Of a stretch of DNA of 64,000 nucleotides, positions 1 to 12,458 are shown in pieces. Every line of letters starts with the position of its first letter. Position 1 is the stretch's first letter. Below the pieces are notes generated by a model. The model was not told where the DNA came from. It saw only the letters and a list, made by a program, of their open reading frames with translations, and did not search any database. The position numbers and the translations under genes were made by a program. This stretch comes from Notospermus geniculatus (lineage: Eukaryota > Nemertea > Pilidiophora > Heteronemertea > Lineidae), in contig NMRB01000022.1 of the NCBI GenBank assembly GCA_002633025.1, positions 844,111 to 908,110 on the forward strand. The letters run 5' to 3'.

Positions 1-705
1 GGCAAGCATTTTAGAGATTTTTCACAAGTCCATTGATGCCTCTACTTGCACTCTCTAAACATTGAAAATATCGTAAAATTCAATACAGAGGGGCTTTAAG
101 AAGGGAGGATATCATGAAATCTGAGGCTGCAGCAATTCATGCTTTTTACTTCGATATTCATCTGATTAGGAGGCGGAACTGGTACTCTTGATACATCAGA
201 GATAACGGTCTTATCTGAATACGGAACACTGATGACTTGGTAAAACTCCGTTTGACAATAGCTACCCTTAGACAACTAACAAGATGACAAAGAATGGGGA
301 AATCCTAGTTTCCTGAGCAGCTGAAACAATGTTCATTGTCATAATACACATAAATCATGGATGCAGCTCTTTTCAAAAACGCATGCAACGTTTTCATGAG
401 AATTGCATGGCAACCTCACATGATGCCATCATAAGAATAATGAGCACAAAGAGAACACCCTCATCATTAGCCGTGTTATGCAGTGGACATCACGGTGCAC
501 CCTGAGACAGGGAAGTCACATTAGGGGTGGAGCACTTGTTCTTAGATCTAATATGGAAATCAATTTGAGGCGAGGTGCTGTCCATGCATGCAATTAGGAC
601 CACAGGGACACAGCAAAACAAACATGGCAGCATCTCTCCTCAATATTTCCTGCCTTTGTGTCATCATTGAGGAGCATTGAGCAGCATCTTTAGGACATTA
701 GTTCC
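1..705. other. Gene-free left flank
   Basis: I see no splice-supported coding exon in this stretch on either strand and no duplicate of it elsewhere in the window. It is AT-rich single-copy-looking sequence ending at the target-site duplication of the MITE that follows. Confidence 0.5.
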
Positions 706-710
706 AACTG

Positions 711-883
711 CAGGGGCAGATCCAGGATTTCCGGAAAGAGGGGGTGCACTGTGTCTAGAAACATTGAAAGCTGCGGTGAATTTCAATGATTTGCACCAAA
801 TTTCAGAATTTCACGGTCGATTTTACAGATTTGTCGGCCGAAAGGGAGGCATGCGCCGGGTGCACCCCCCTTGGATCCCCCTG
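711..883. mobile_element. Short DNA transposon, CAGGG termini, 5-bp target duplication
   Basis: The element starts CAGGGGCAGATCCAGGATTT and ends CTTGGATCCCCCTG, and is flanked by AACTG on both sides (706-710 and 884-888). A related copy sits at 14991-15166 with the same internal text (a match to ATTTGTCGGCCGAAAGGG) and a different 5-bp duplication. It has no coding capacity. Termini of this kind with 5-bp duplications could be a hAT-like or related cut-and-paste family; the superfamily is inference. Confidence 0.75.
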
Positions 884-2276
884 AACTGACATCGCACAAC
901 TAGACCCCACTGTGACCTCCCTAACCCTGGCATGCAAGAAGATAACCGCAAGATTCTTCCTATAATCAGTGTTGCTCATCTTTCAGCCCAGAATATCAGT
1001 TGTCTATTAATAGTTGGAATGCATCTTCTATTTAATGTGTCTTTACAATCCAGTCAAAAAGGCTCCTTCCAACCCATTTCAGAGCATCCAAAATTTCATA
1101 CACTGCACAAGCAAGGGGTTATGAACTTTTGCACAAAATAGAAAAAAGGGTCGACTCGCTAGGTATTGTCTTTGGCATGAACTGCAACCACACCTGGCAT
1201 CAGAGGTAAACAATGCTGCTGCAGTGCAAATTTTGTCAACAGGGTTTTAAAATGCATGGTATGAGTCATCATCTATTTGCATCATAATGGAGGAACGTGC
1301 ATGATTTTACATTTTGTTATCAGATTGAGGCACGAGCCAAAAAAGATTCACTCCACACACGCCATGGTATTGTGACTGACATCTGTTGCTGCTTCAAGAA
1401 TCATTCTGAGGTTTCAAGTGTTCCCCAAAACGGAAATTTTGAAGTGTGGTTATGAGAAAATGATTCACAACCAATGCCTTGAATTGACACCCACTCATTA
1501 AGTCATCAAATTTTAAAAATTCGTTGATTTAAATGTACTAATTTTAAACATGACTACATTCTAATTTGCAAGTTATATGTATAACAATGTTGGTACATTG
1601 CTTTGCTCTCAGCTGCCAGACATACTGATGAAAGCATACAAGAATGCTGTCGGTAAATTTCTCCATTTTGTTAAAGGTAGCAAAATCCTAACATTATTTT
1701 GTTCACCATCAGGCCCATAATGAAGATGATGCAATTTTTCAATGAAGCAGCATTTGCCCATCAAATTAGAGAGGGACTTACGGTAGGCCTATATAATGAA
1801 TATTAGTGCAAGCAATGAACAACCTTCAGACAAAGCATTGAACAATGCAAATGAGTGTCTCTTCAGACTGGGCTAAAAATCAGCCTCACAGCAGTTGAGT
1901 ATTCCAAGAACAAAGCATGGAAATGAAACACGCAACAATGATGAAACACGTGACCATATGTTACACGTTTATGCAGTACCAAGAGTCATTACTTATGCAT
2001 AATCTGGAAACAATGGTAATGTGTACTTTGACGACAACCATCCTATTAAATGGTTACAGAATACATGACACCCAAGGGGACACAGTAGTGTAATAAGTAA
2101 GAGCCTGTGCATGCCCACAGGTCAGCAAACTGATGAATAATTCAATGTAATTGACCAGGTATCACCAAAACAGTACCCGTACACTACTTCAGCTGGTGTC
2201 CTTCATAGAAAACTGCATGGAAAAATTCAGTCTGTGTTGTTGAGGTGGTAGAATTGTTAATTCAGCTATAGCATTG

Positions 2277-2385
2277 CAGGCCTTTCCGTTTGACGGGCGC
2301 GAAAATGCATACGCTTCGCAAACAATAGAATTTCTATTGTTTGCGAGGCGCATGCATTTTCGCGCCCGTCAAACCGAAAGGCCTG
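2277..2385. mobile_element. 109-bp palindromic MITE, 6-bp target duplication
   Basis: An almost perfect inverted repeat: CAGGCCTTTCCGTTTGACGG at the left and its complement ending AAAGGCCTG at the right, flanked by GCATTG on both sides (2271-2276, 2386-2391). The second block copy near 9900 has the single empty site (GAATTG) at the corresponding place, so this is a true insertion. Confidence 0.85.
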
Positions 2386-2519
2386 GCATTGGTAATGTGA
2401 GCAGGAAAACTTGAATTTTACAAGAGTAGAAACTGATTTGAAGCAAGCAATTATATTCTGAGCTGTGCTTGAAGAATGCATGTGCACTTTTATACAAACA
2501 CGTATCAAATTAAAATCAT

Positions 2520-2565
2520 TCAAATTTCAATTTCTGACATTGATTCAATGTCAGAAATTGAAATC
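2520..2565. repeat. Short perfect palindrome
   Basis: ATTTCAATTTCTGACATTGA is followed directly by its reverse complement. The same palindrome occurs in the second block at about 10041-10086, so it predates the divergence of the copies. In the second copy the arms extend further (to AAAATCATTC / GAATGATTTT). Confidence 0.7.
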
Positions 2566-3283
2566 TGAATATGTGACTGATGATGAAATAAGTTCTTATG
2601 ATAAATTAGTCCTGAAACTTAAGAGATTCAGAATTGGACATATTGTGTTGATCAACAGTAAATCAGTATTTATAGATGTCTTCTCTAGGTTGGAGTTCAC
2701 AACCACCCCTGCCCCTTCAACCATGGCAATCTGGGTCAAGAGACTCTCTCTACTGGACTAGAAGACAATAGATTTTCCATTGAATTTTACTCTTTGGACG
2801 AATGCCAATACTAAACCACTACAATGACCCAATATTGCTTGCTGTTTTGATCAAAGGAAGGTAATCACCATTTCAGGCCTACCTGTGGGTCTTGGAAAAC
2901 AGTGATGTCAGTAGGGGGTGAAAGCGTGTTGAGTTACTTGTTTTAATGAATATGGATTTCTTGTTTTGGCAAATTATTTACATTTCTTAGAAAGAATTAC
3001 ATTGTAATTGTATAATGAAGCATACATGAACAGTAGTATAGTCAGGTAAAAAAAGGCAGAACAACAACCACCATCCATTCTTCCAATACAATGCAACAAT
3101 ATATGACAATACAGCAGCAAAATGATGAAATATTCATTCTATTTCAAGTAATTTCAGTGTAGCTATACATGTACTGGATGTAAATGTACATGCAGAGAAT
3201 TTGCCTTTAGGGCAAAATTGACATGGTTAGATACTGAGCCAGTTCCAGGCCCCTGAAGGGAAATTTGAAAAAGTAAGCCTTAC

Positions 3284-3388
3284 CTGAACAGCACAGTTGA
3301 GGAAACAATTGTTCTCTCCAGGAGCATTCTGCAGTCCCTTGGTGCAGGTATATGACATCCTGCTCCGGGATGGCATCATTTTCGACAT
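3284..3388 (-). CDS. First coding exon of a USP53/USP54-like ubiquitin hydrolase (copy 1)
   Basis: Minus-strand exon of 35 codons from an ATG (3388) to a phase-0 splice donor GTAAGG (complement at 3278-3283). The residues KGLQNAPGENNCFLNCAVQ match the Cys box at the start of the USP domain in USP53/USP54 (vertebrate relatives read KGL.NEPGQNSCFLNSA.Q, followed after the intron by VLW). The nucleophile-position Cys of the N-C-F-L-N motif is present. USP53/54 are peptidase-C19-family proteins, long regarded as inactive. The next exon should lie at lower coordinates; I could not find it in the window, so the gene runs off the left edge or that exon is absent here. The family call rests on this one exon. 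Confidence 0.7.
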
Positions 3389-3422
3389 TTTGCTTTTACG
3401 CTTGTTTCGACGGGGGTAATCG

Positions 3423-3478
3423 TATATATGCTACCCCATGGGTATTGTCATCAGTGTTAGTAATCATACGTGACGTCA
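3423..3478 (-). promoter_or_regulatory. Candidate promoter elements upstream of USP53/54-like exon
   Basis: A palindromic CRE, TGACGTCA (3471-3478), and a TATATA string (3423-3428) lie 83-90 and 35-40 bases upstream of the minus-strand ATG. Both are conserved in the second copy (11021-11028 and 10973-10978). The short TATA-to-ATG distance would leave almost no 5' UTR, so this may not be the real start site. Confidence 0.3.
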
Positions 3479-4439
3479 TTCTTCATTGCCTTGAACAAAT
3501 CTGAAAGTAGAGAAGTTGTGCATTTTGTTAAAAACTTATGAAACTTTGAAGAACTTGACAGCCATCCTAAATTGTGAGCCACTCCAGCAAAAAGCAGGTG
3601 TTTGTCACAACAGGGGAAAGGGTAAATGGCCTTACTATACTAGAGGCGAAATGTACGTCACTGCAGGTTGTCAATTAGACTAATTAGACTGAAACATGAT
3701 ATCACATAGTCATTAAATACTGAAATAATGCATCAGGTTTTATTATCATCATACCTGACAAATCCCTACCTCCTAACGAGCTGAAATTGTTCCAAGGAAA
3801 AGACTTCAAGATATTCCAAGGAAGATAATTTAGTCAAAGTTGCCAATAGAGAGGCTGGCAACAGTGGTAATAGCAGTTGTAAAGAAGACAAGCCTCAGGG
3901 AGGACAGAGAGCCAACTGGAAATGTCTGCCAAGATTGTCTTTTTTTCATGACAGAGAAAGAGAGAGAGCAATCTGACCGAGTATGATCTCTTAAATACTA
4001 CTTGGTGTCGCCAACTAAAAGTCTGTATCAGTATGCAAGGTCCGTGCGTGGGTTTGGGTGTCTAGACAATTGATTTCAAATGCAAGTAACAAAATTTTCC
4101 CACAGTTTACCAAGTTGTCATCATCGTGTTGACCAAGCTGCATGCCATGACCTCATGTTGTAATAACAAATTCAGTTGATTCTAATAACATCTACCAAGC
4201 TGAGCTTAATGTTTGTGGACATCAGGAGTTTTGTAGCTATTGTTACAACTTCATTTAAACAATCATGATGATGACGGTTATCACATCTGGAGAAATCAAA
4301 ATCAAAACACCATTGGGATGTCAACGCCATTGAACTAAACTGATGTGACACTAACACAAGGACCGAGATTTCTTTTAAGAGTCTTCTGTTGTTGTACATG
4401 TAGCAACAACCACTAGGACCCCATGGCCCATATTTTAGA

Positions 4440-4535
4440 ATGCTCCTCATGGTAAAGGAGTTCCTCAAGGCTATTGTTCTCCTGTTGAGAACAATAGCCT
4501 TGAGCAACTCCTTTTTTGTTGAGGAGCATGCCATT
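4440..4535. mobile_element. Foldback element shared by both C copies
   Basis: An inverted repeat of roughly 45-base arms (AAGGCTATTGTTCTC then GAGAACAATAGCCTT, outer arms GCTCCTCA / TGAGGAGC). It is present also at about 12010-12096 in the second block and therefore inserted before the copies diverged. Confidence 0.65.
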
Positions 4536-4886
4536 GTTTTCATAAAGCAATGTTACAGGTATTGGCCCTTCTCTGCCATATCAAATATAAATGTAAGACA
4601 GCGCCATGGTAGCAGTCTGGCTTGGACTGCTTCACACCAATTATCAGCACAAAGCTTTCACAAGCCGATGAACGAAAGTATTGATTTCTCATAGGAGGTC
4701 TACCATGAAAGAGGTGTGAACATGGCACTGATACACACACAAAACCCGCAGCTAAATGAGAGTCCTGTGTTCTCCGTTCCGATAATGTACATGTAGCATA
4801 TGGTCCACTCTACACAAAGGCGGAGTCCGATACTGTGTGTGATTTATGCTAAGGTTGGGAAAAAATTGATTTTTGATACACCTTAG

Positions 4887-5636
4887 ATGTCTCACACTGT
4901 TTGCAATGATTACCGCCATAATGGAATAGACAGTGGGTGTCCGTAATTTCATTTTGGAGGTATTGATGCACAATTGTATTGAAAATGGAAGTTGCTGTTC
5001 AACCACACGTAGCCTATATCATTTCCAAGAAAGCACAGGTCAATTTGGCACACTAACACCTACTCAATCGATAACTGTTTAATTTGGTTCAAGAAGAATC
5101 ACCTGTAAGGAACCTACTGTGGAATACAAAATAACTAGGCCTATATACCGGTAATACAAAATATAATACAAAATCGACTGGGGAGTCTGAAGGAAATGAA
5201 GCCAACATGGTCACTACACAGGCAAGTGTCCTTTCCGGGTATATCTGGTAGTTTATCAATAAACTTACCTGGCACCTTCCTCTTGAAATGAAAGGGGAGT
5301 AACCACATTTTGCCAAGAGGCAAGTGTCCAACGAAAATGGAGAGAAAACACATGAGCACCGTCCTGCAACTTCTTACATTGTAACTGACCTATCTCCAAT
5401 CTCCGTTAGGCCCAGACTCAAAGTCCAGGGAGACTGAGAGTATCTGATTTCACATAAATTTTATTCTCTGATTACATTTTCATTTGGCAGGTTGCCGGGC
5501 CAGGCAAAGTTTTTTTTTAATTGAGTCTCTACAGAAAGTGTTCTTGCAAAAAGCCAGCTACAGAGCATGGCAATTAATCTAGTTTGATAAGGTCTATAAT
5601 TTGATTACCAACATGCAATCTAAAATCCAATTATAG
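4887..5636. repeat. 750-base segment identical to 12652-13401
   Basis: Read side by side, this segment and 12652-13401 show no difference that I can see, whereas the rest of C and C' differ every few dozen bases. The segment ends here exactly at the single N (5637), and the second copy begins exactly after the other single N (12651). Confidence 0.75.
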
Positions 5637-6172
5637 NCTGTAAGGAACCTACCCGGTACATGTACTGTGGAATACAAAATAACTAGGCCTATATAATACA
5701 AAATATAATACAAAATCGACTGTGGAGTCTGAAGGAAATGAAGCCAACATGGTCACTACACAGGCAAGTGTCCTTTCCGGATGTGGTAGTTTATCAAACT
5801 TACCTGGCACCTTCCTTCTTGAAATGAAAGGGGATCCACATTTTGCCAAGAGGCAAGTGTCCAACGAAAACGGAGAGAGAAAACACATGAGCACCGTCCT
5901 GCAACTTCTTACATTGTAACTGACCTATCTCCAATCTCCGTTAGGCCCAGACTCAAAGTCCAGGGAGACTGAGAGTATCTGATTTCACATAAATTTTATT
6001 CTCTGATTACATTTTCATTTGGCAGGTTGCCGGGCCAGGCAAAGTTTTTTTTTAATTGAGTCTCTACAGAAAGTGTTCTTGCAAAAAGCCAGCTACAGAG
6101 CATGGCAATTAATCTAGTTTGATAAGGTCTATAATTTGATTACCAACATGCAATCTAAAATCCAATTATAGA
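5097..6172. repeat. Local direct duplication across a single-N joint
   Basis: About 540 bases (from TGTAAGGAACCTAC to AAATCCAATTATAG) occur at 5097-5636 and again at 5639-6172, separated only by the N at 5637. Block C' has a single copy here. This looks like two overlapping contigs abutted without merging. Confidence 0.8.
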
Positions 6173-7666
6173 AGGCAATACCCACATCAAATTACATGTC
6201 TCCTACCTGTAACTCTGGAGTTACTTATTTGACAACCCGAATAACAGTTAGAACCTAGGCCTACTGGGTTTCGCCCCTCTCAAATGTCACCACATGCAGT
6301 ACAAGAGTAAACCAAGAGAGTGTGCAGGCAGAAATTTCTCAATGAGGAAAATGACTTGTGTGCAGCCATCATGGACCTAAAAACTGAGCAGTTTGACATG
6401 TCAGCACTTTCCAATATCAAACTGCTTGAGAGTCGGAACTAGCCAAATAAATGTCATCAAGCTAAGGGTATCTGAACTCCCCTCTCAAACAAAGGTCATT
6501 TCTCTTGCCTTCCAATGGTACGGCACAAATTCGACATGATGCAGTGGGAAGAATGTCAATTGAGGTAATAGCTGTACTAGCTTTACTTCAACTGTACTTG
6601 CTCCCACTGGTTCTTCGTGGAGATACTGCCTTTCACCACTGGAATTTTACAGTGAGGTAATCAACGTCAGTATCAACTTACCACACTTCATCCTTGCTTA
6701 GGGACAAGGAAAACGGGAGTTCGCTGACATATCTTACACCATTCTCTTTTAGACACCTACAATAGCAAAAGGCAGAAAACAGTTAGGGATAGCTTCAATA
6801 CCATGAATAATCTTGCACCTGCCCCACAGCAAACATTTCTACTTTTTTCAATATTAAATATTTTTTCCAAGAAATGATCTTTGCAGTACAATAAGCTTAT
6901 TCACTGATGTACAGCCATCCTACATTTTTGACAATATTACGCTAACAGTAACACCCACATGGTAGGCCTATGTGACAATACGTTATCAGGAAAGACCTTA
7001 TATAGTGTATCTACAGGTATCTTGAGGCTTTTGGTTTAGACATCATAACATTCCATTACAACGGTCTCCATGAACTGTCTGAATCACTGATGATTATATT
7101 GAACTCTGAATACATAGCTGGTATTGAAAGATCATCATTCATTGCATGAAAGGAATGTTTTTACAATATAAGTATGTTATGATAATGCAGTTGTTGTCAA
7201 ATATGTAAGGTATGGAAAAATTTACGTCCATCCTATAGAATGACGCTTTTCCTGGTATTCGGAATGAAAGCACATACCTGCATTCCCCACCAAAACAACA
7301 AAGTTTATCTTGAAAGACAACTCAGCATGCTTTCAAAGCCATTTCAATTCAATGACCATAAACCGAATGATATTCTGGCTGCATGTATAGCAGAATATAA
7401 AATTAGACAATATTTCAATAAGTTTATTCTAGTTCACTCTTGCATGAAAAAGCCTAGGTCAAGCACAGAAAAGTACATTGCTGTTTGCAAAAGCAAACAG
7501 CTTACTCATTGGCTGATTAAGCTAGCAAATGCTCTTACTTCAAGTTTTGTAGTGCATTTACACTGGACCTCGCCGTGTAAATCTTAAGTAAAAGCATTTG
7601 CTAACTTTTATGAATACCGTACCTAGCCATTGTCTGAGAGTACATGCTTACTTTTACACAAACTTA

Positions 7667-7817
7667 GGCTGTTTTTCCACGAGACGTTTGCGGACGCGGT
7701 TTCGGTGGTGAGAGTGGGTGCGGGTGAAACAGCCAAAGGGAAATACGTTGGTTCGATTTTTGCCACCCGTGCCCGCCTCCTATTCCACGCCCGCAAACGC
7801 CTCGTGGAAACACAGCT
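7667..7817. mobile_element. 151-bp MITE with TTA target duplication
   Basis: Imperfect terminal inverted repeats (GGCTGTTTTTCCACGAG at left, complement of AGCTGTGTTTCCACGAG at right), flanked by TTA (7664-7666 and 7818-7820). The second block has the empty site ACTTACACAGG near 14936. A 3-bp TWA duplication with this type of end suits a PIF/Harbinger-derived MITE. Confidence 0.85.
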
Positions 7818-8230
7818 TTACACAGGAAAACTCAAACTCAAAGAGGTGAAATTAGGATCAACTGCAGAGTCTAAGAGGTCCCTGACCTAATCCAACAAAA
7901 CATATCACATCACCAAAATCCATTTTGAGCTCTCTGTGAAATACTGGTAATTAATCTTTCACTCTTTTTCAATGCTTATAATTTCTAATGTGCTAATTTA
8001 AAGGCAATGCACTCAGCATGGAAAGTTCTACAAATCATGGGGGGACGTTTCACATATGAGAACAGAACCATTCAGCAGAAAACTCAGAACTCAGCAGGCC
8101 AACAACAGAAGAAATCCCACCATTATATCAAGGAAATTACTCTCTATACATGGTCAATAAGTTAATTCTGTCATCCAACTTTCAAAGGAATAATGGCAAT
8201 TAACTAATCTCTACATCTTCATGGTTTACA

Positions 8231-8318
8231 GTACTGCCTGAAAGATACCTCTCATGCGCCCTAGGAAAAACCTAGGGCGCCTTCGGGCGATCCTAGGGCG
8301 TTCCTCGGGCGTTTTTAA
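8231..8318. repeat. GC-rich palindromic spacer between the two C blocks
   Basis: The 88 bases joining block C to block C' contain GCCCTAGG and CCTAGGGC inverted repeats around GCGCC. They match neither block elsewhere and mark the junction. Confidence 0.55.
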
Positions 8319-9030
8319 TCAGCCCAGAATATCAGTTGTCTATTAATAGTTGGAATGCATCTTCTATTTAATGTGTCTTTACAATCCAGTCAAAAAGGCT
8401 CCTTCCAACCTATTTCAGAGCATCCAAAATTTCATACACTGCACAAGCAAGGGGTTATGAACTTTTGCACAAAATAGAAAAAAGGGTCGACTCGCTAGGT
8501 ATTGTCTTTGGCATGAACTGCAACCACACCTGGCATCAGAGGTAAACAATGTTGCTGCAGTGCAAATTTTGTCAACAGGGTTTTAAAATGCATGGTATGA
8601 GTCATCATCTATTTGCATCATAATGGAGGAACGTGCATGATTTTACATTTTGTTATCAGATTGAGGCACGAGCCAAAAAAGATTCACTCACACGCCATGG
8701 TATTGTGACTGACATCTGTTGCTGCTTCAAGAATCATTCTGAGGTTTCAAGTGTTCCCCAAAACGGAAATTTTGAAGTGTGGTTATGAGAAAATGATTCA
8801 AAACCAATGCCTTGAATTGACACCCACTCATTAAGTCATCAAGTTTTAAAAATTCGTTGATTTAAGTCAAAAATAGATAATTTTAAAAATGACTAAATTC
8901 TAATTTGCAAGTAATATGTATAACAATGTTGGTACATTGCTTTGCTCTCAGCTGCCAGACATACTGATGAAAGCATACAAGAATGCTGTCGGTAAATTTC
9001 TCCATTTTGTTAAAAGTAGCAAAATCCTTA

Positions 9031-9321
9031 AGCCCCGTTTATACAGAGCACGGTTTGCGGTCCGGCGTCCGGTGTGCGTTTTCCGTCCAGAATGCATCAA
9101 GGTATTTTCTTACAACCGTACGCAACGCCGGACGGGCCTGAACCAATCAGCGGACTGTTTTAATATCACGTGAGGAAGGAGATCATCACGATTCGCTGCC
9201 GTCGAGAAAACCATGCCCGTTCACCGGATCCTGTTGGAACGACAAGCCGCATTCCCGTTCCAGTGGCCGTAACCGTATGCCGGATGCCGGACCGCAAACC
9301 GTGCTCTGTATAAACGGGGCT
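9031..9321. mobile_element. 291-bp MITE with TTA target duplication
   Basis: Terminal inverted repeats of about 30 bases (AGCCCCGTTTATACAGAGC at left, complement at right), flanked by TTA at 9028-9030 and 9322-9324. Block C has the uninterrupted site near 1689 (ATCCTAACATT). Internal sequence is GC-rich and noncoding. It is PIF/Harbinger-like by duplication size. Confidence 0.88.
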
Positions 9322-10833
9322 TTACATTATTTTGTTCACCATCAGGCCCATAATGAAGATGATGCAATTTTTCAACGAAGCAGCATTTGCCCATCAAATT
9401 AGAGAGGGACTTACAGTATATAATGAATATTAGTGCAAGCAATGAACAACCTTCAGACAAAGCATGAACAATGCAATTGAGTGTCTCTTCAGACTGGGCT
9501 AAAAATCAGCCTCACAGCAGTTGAGTATTCCAAGAACAAAGCATGGAAATGAAACACGCAACAATGATGAAACACGTGACCATATGTTACACGTTTATGC
9601 AGCACCAAGAGTCATTACTTATGCATAATCTGGAAACAATGGTAAGATACTTTTTGACAACAACCATCCAATTAAATGGTTATAGAATACATCTTTACAT
9701 GACACCCAAGGGGACACAGTAGTGTAATAAATAAGAGCCTGTGCATGCCCACAGGTCAGCAAACTGATGAATAATTCAATGTAACTGACCAGGTATAACA
9801 CCAAAACAGTACCCGTACCCTACTTCAGCTGGTGTCTTTCATAGAAAACTGCATGGGAAAATTCCTTCTGTGTTTGAGGTGATAGAATTGTTAATTAAGC
9901 TATAGAATTGGTAATGTGAGCAGAAAAACTTGAATTTTACAAAAAGTAGAAACTGATTTGAAGCAAACAATTATATTCTGAGCTGTGCTTGAAGAATGCA
10001 TGTGCACTTTTATACAAACACGTATCAAATTAAAATCATTCAAATTTCAATTTCTGACATTGATTCAATGTCAGAAATTGAAATCTGAATGATTTTATGT
10101 GACTGATGGTGAAATAAGTTCTTATGATAAATTAGTCCTCAAACTTAAGAGATACAAAAGACTACATTGGACATATTGTATTGATCAACACTAAATCAGT
10201 ATTTATAGATATCATGTCTTTTTAGGTTGGAGCCTTCAAAAGCACCCCTGCCCCTTCAACCATGGCAATCTGGGTCAAGAGACTCTCTCTGCTGGACTAG
10301 AAGACAATAGATTTTCCATTGAATTTTACTCTTTGGACGAATGCCAATACTAAACCACTACAATGACCCAATATTGCTTGCTGTTTTGATCAAAGGAAGG
10401 TAATCACCATTTCAGGCCTACCTGTGGGTCTTGGAAAACAGTGATGTTAGTAGGGGGTGAAAGCGTGTTGAGTTACTTGTTTTAATGAATATGGATTTCT
10501 TGTCTTGGCAAATTATTTACATTTCTTAGAAAGAATTACATTGTAATTGTATAATGAAGCATACATGAACAGTAGTATAGTCAAGTAAAAAAAGGCAGAA
10601 CAACAACCACCATCCATTCTTCCAATACAATGCAACAATATATGACAATACAGCAGCAAAATGATGAAATATTCATTCTATTTCAAGTAATTTCAGTGTA
10701 GCTCTACATGTACCAATGGATGTACATGTACATGCAGAGTTGTTATTTGCCTTTAGGGCAAAATTGACATGGTTGGATACTGAGCCAGTTCCAGGCCCCT
10801 GAAGGCAGGGAAGTTTGAAAAAGTAAGCCTTAC

Positions 10834-10938
10834 CTGAACAGCACAGTTGAGGAAACAATTGTTCTCTCCAGGAGCATTCTGCAGTCCCTTGGTGCAGGTA
10901 TATGACATCCTGCTCCGGGATGGCATCATTTTCGACAT
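10834..10938 (-). CDS. First coding exon of a USP53/USP54-like ubiquitin hydrolase (copy 2)
   Basis: The same 35-codon exon as at 3284-3388, with an identical predicted peptide and the same phase-0 donor GTAAGG. It carries the Cys-box motif G-E-N-N-C-F-L-N. If the C/C' duplication is an assembly artefact this is the other allele of one gene; if it is real, one of the copies could be an alternative first exon, because splicing from either would reach the same downstream exons to the left. Confidence 0.68.
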
Positions 10939-10972
10939 TTTGCTTTTACGCTTGTTTCGACGGGGGTAATCG

Positions 10973-11028
10973 TATATATGCTACCCCATGGGTATTGTCA
11001 TCAGTGTTAATAATCATACGTGACGTCA
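10973..11028 (-). promoter_or_regulatory. Candidate promoter elements (copy 2)
   Basis: CRE TGACGTCA at 11021-11028 and TATATA at 10973-10978, in the same positions relative to the ATG as in the first copy. Retention in both copies is uninformative if they are alleles. Confidence 0.28.
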
Positions 11029-12458
11029 TTCTTCATTGCCTTGAACAAATCTGAAAGTAGAGAAGTTGTGCATCTTGTTGTTAGAAACTTATGAAACGTT
11101 GAAGAACTTGAGAGCCATCCTGAATTGTGAGCCACTCCAGCAAAAAGCAGGTGTTTGTCACAACAGGGGAAAGGGTTAATGGCCTTACTATACTAGAGCT
11201 GAAATGTACGTCACTGCAGGTTGTCAATTAGACTAATTAGACTGAAACATGATATCACATAGTCATTAAATATCACTTACATGTAAGACACTGAAATAAT
11301 GCATCAGGTTTTATTATCATCATACCTGACAAATCCCTACCTCTTAACGAGCTGAAATTGTTCCAAGGAAAAGACTTCAAGATATTCCAAGGAAGATAAT
11401 TTAGTCAAAGTTGCCAATAGAGAGGCTGGCAACATTGGTAGAAGTTGTAAAGAAGACAAGCCTCAGGGAGGACAGAAAGCCAACTGGAAATGTCTGCCAA
11501 GATTGTCTTTTTTCATGACAGAGAAAGAGAGAGAGCAATCTGACCGAGTATTTCTATGATCTCTTAAATACTACTTGGTGTCGCCAACTAAAAGTCTGTA
11601 TCAGTATGCAAGGTCCGTGCATGGGTTTGGGTGTCTAGACAATTGATTTCAAATGCAAGTAACAAAATTTTCCCACAGTTTACCAAGTTGTCATCATCGT
11701 GTTGACCAAGCTGCATGCCATGACCTCATGTTGTAATAACAAATTCAGTTGATTCTAATAACATCTACCAAGCTGAGCTTAATGTTTGTGGACATCAGAA
11801 GTTTTGTAGCTATTGTTACAACTTCATTTAAACAATCATGATGATGACGGTTATCACATCTGGAGAAATCAAAATCAAAACACCATTGGGATGTCAACGC
11901 CATTGAACTAAACTGATGTGACACTAACACAAGGACCGAGATTTCTTTTTTAAGAGTCTTCTGTTGTTGTAGCAACAACCACTAGGACCCCATGGCCCAT
12001 ACTTTAGAATGCTCCTCATGGTAAAGGAGTTCCTCAAGGCTATTGTTCTCCTGTTGAGAACAATAGCCTTGAGGAACTCCTTTTTGTTGAGGAGCACGCC
12101 ATTGTTTTCATAAAGCAATGTTACAGGTATTGGTCCTTCTCTGCCATATCAAATATAAATGTAAGACAGCGCCATGGTAGCAGTCTGGCTTGGACTGCTT
12201 CACACCAATAATCAGCACAAAGCTTTCACAAGCCGATGAACGAAAGTATTGATTTCTCATAGGAGGTCTACCATGAAAGAGGTGTGAATATGGCACTGAT
12301 ACACACACAAAACCCGCAGCTAAATGAGAGTCCTGTGTTCTCCGTTGCGATAATGTACATGTAGCATATGGTCCACTTTACACTAGGCGGAGTCCGATAC
12401 TGTGTGTGATTTATGCTAAGGTTGGGAAAAAATTGATTTTTGATTGTACACCTTTAGA

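Larger units (their letters stand above)
983..8230. repeat. Duplicated block C (first copy)
   Basis: This block reads almost base for base like 8319-15536, in the same orientation. Its only recognised coding part is the minus-strand USP53/54-type exon at 3284-3388. Copy-specific insertions here are 2277-2385 and 7667-7817; a further local direct duplication lies around the single N at 5637. Apart from these I see no supported genes in 983-3283 or 3389-8230. Some open frames (for example 7240-7587) exist in both copies but change ending between copies and have no recognisable domain. Confidence 0.9.

Noticed and set aside
7240-7587. Frame present in both C copies (also 14488-14802)
   Set aside because: C-termini diverge by an indel, there are no recognisable domains or splice sites, and the end lies in a foldback repeat.
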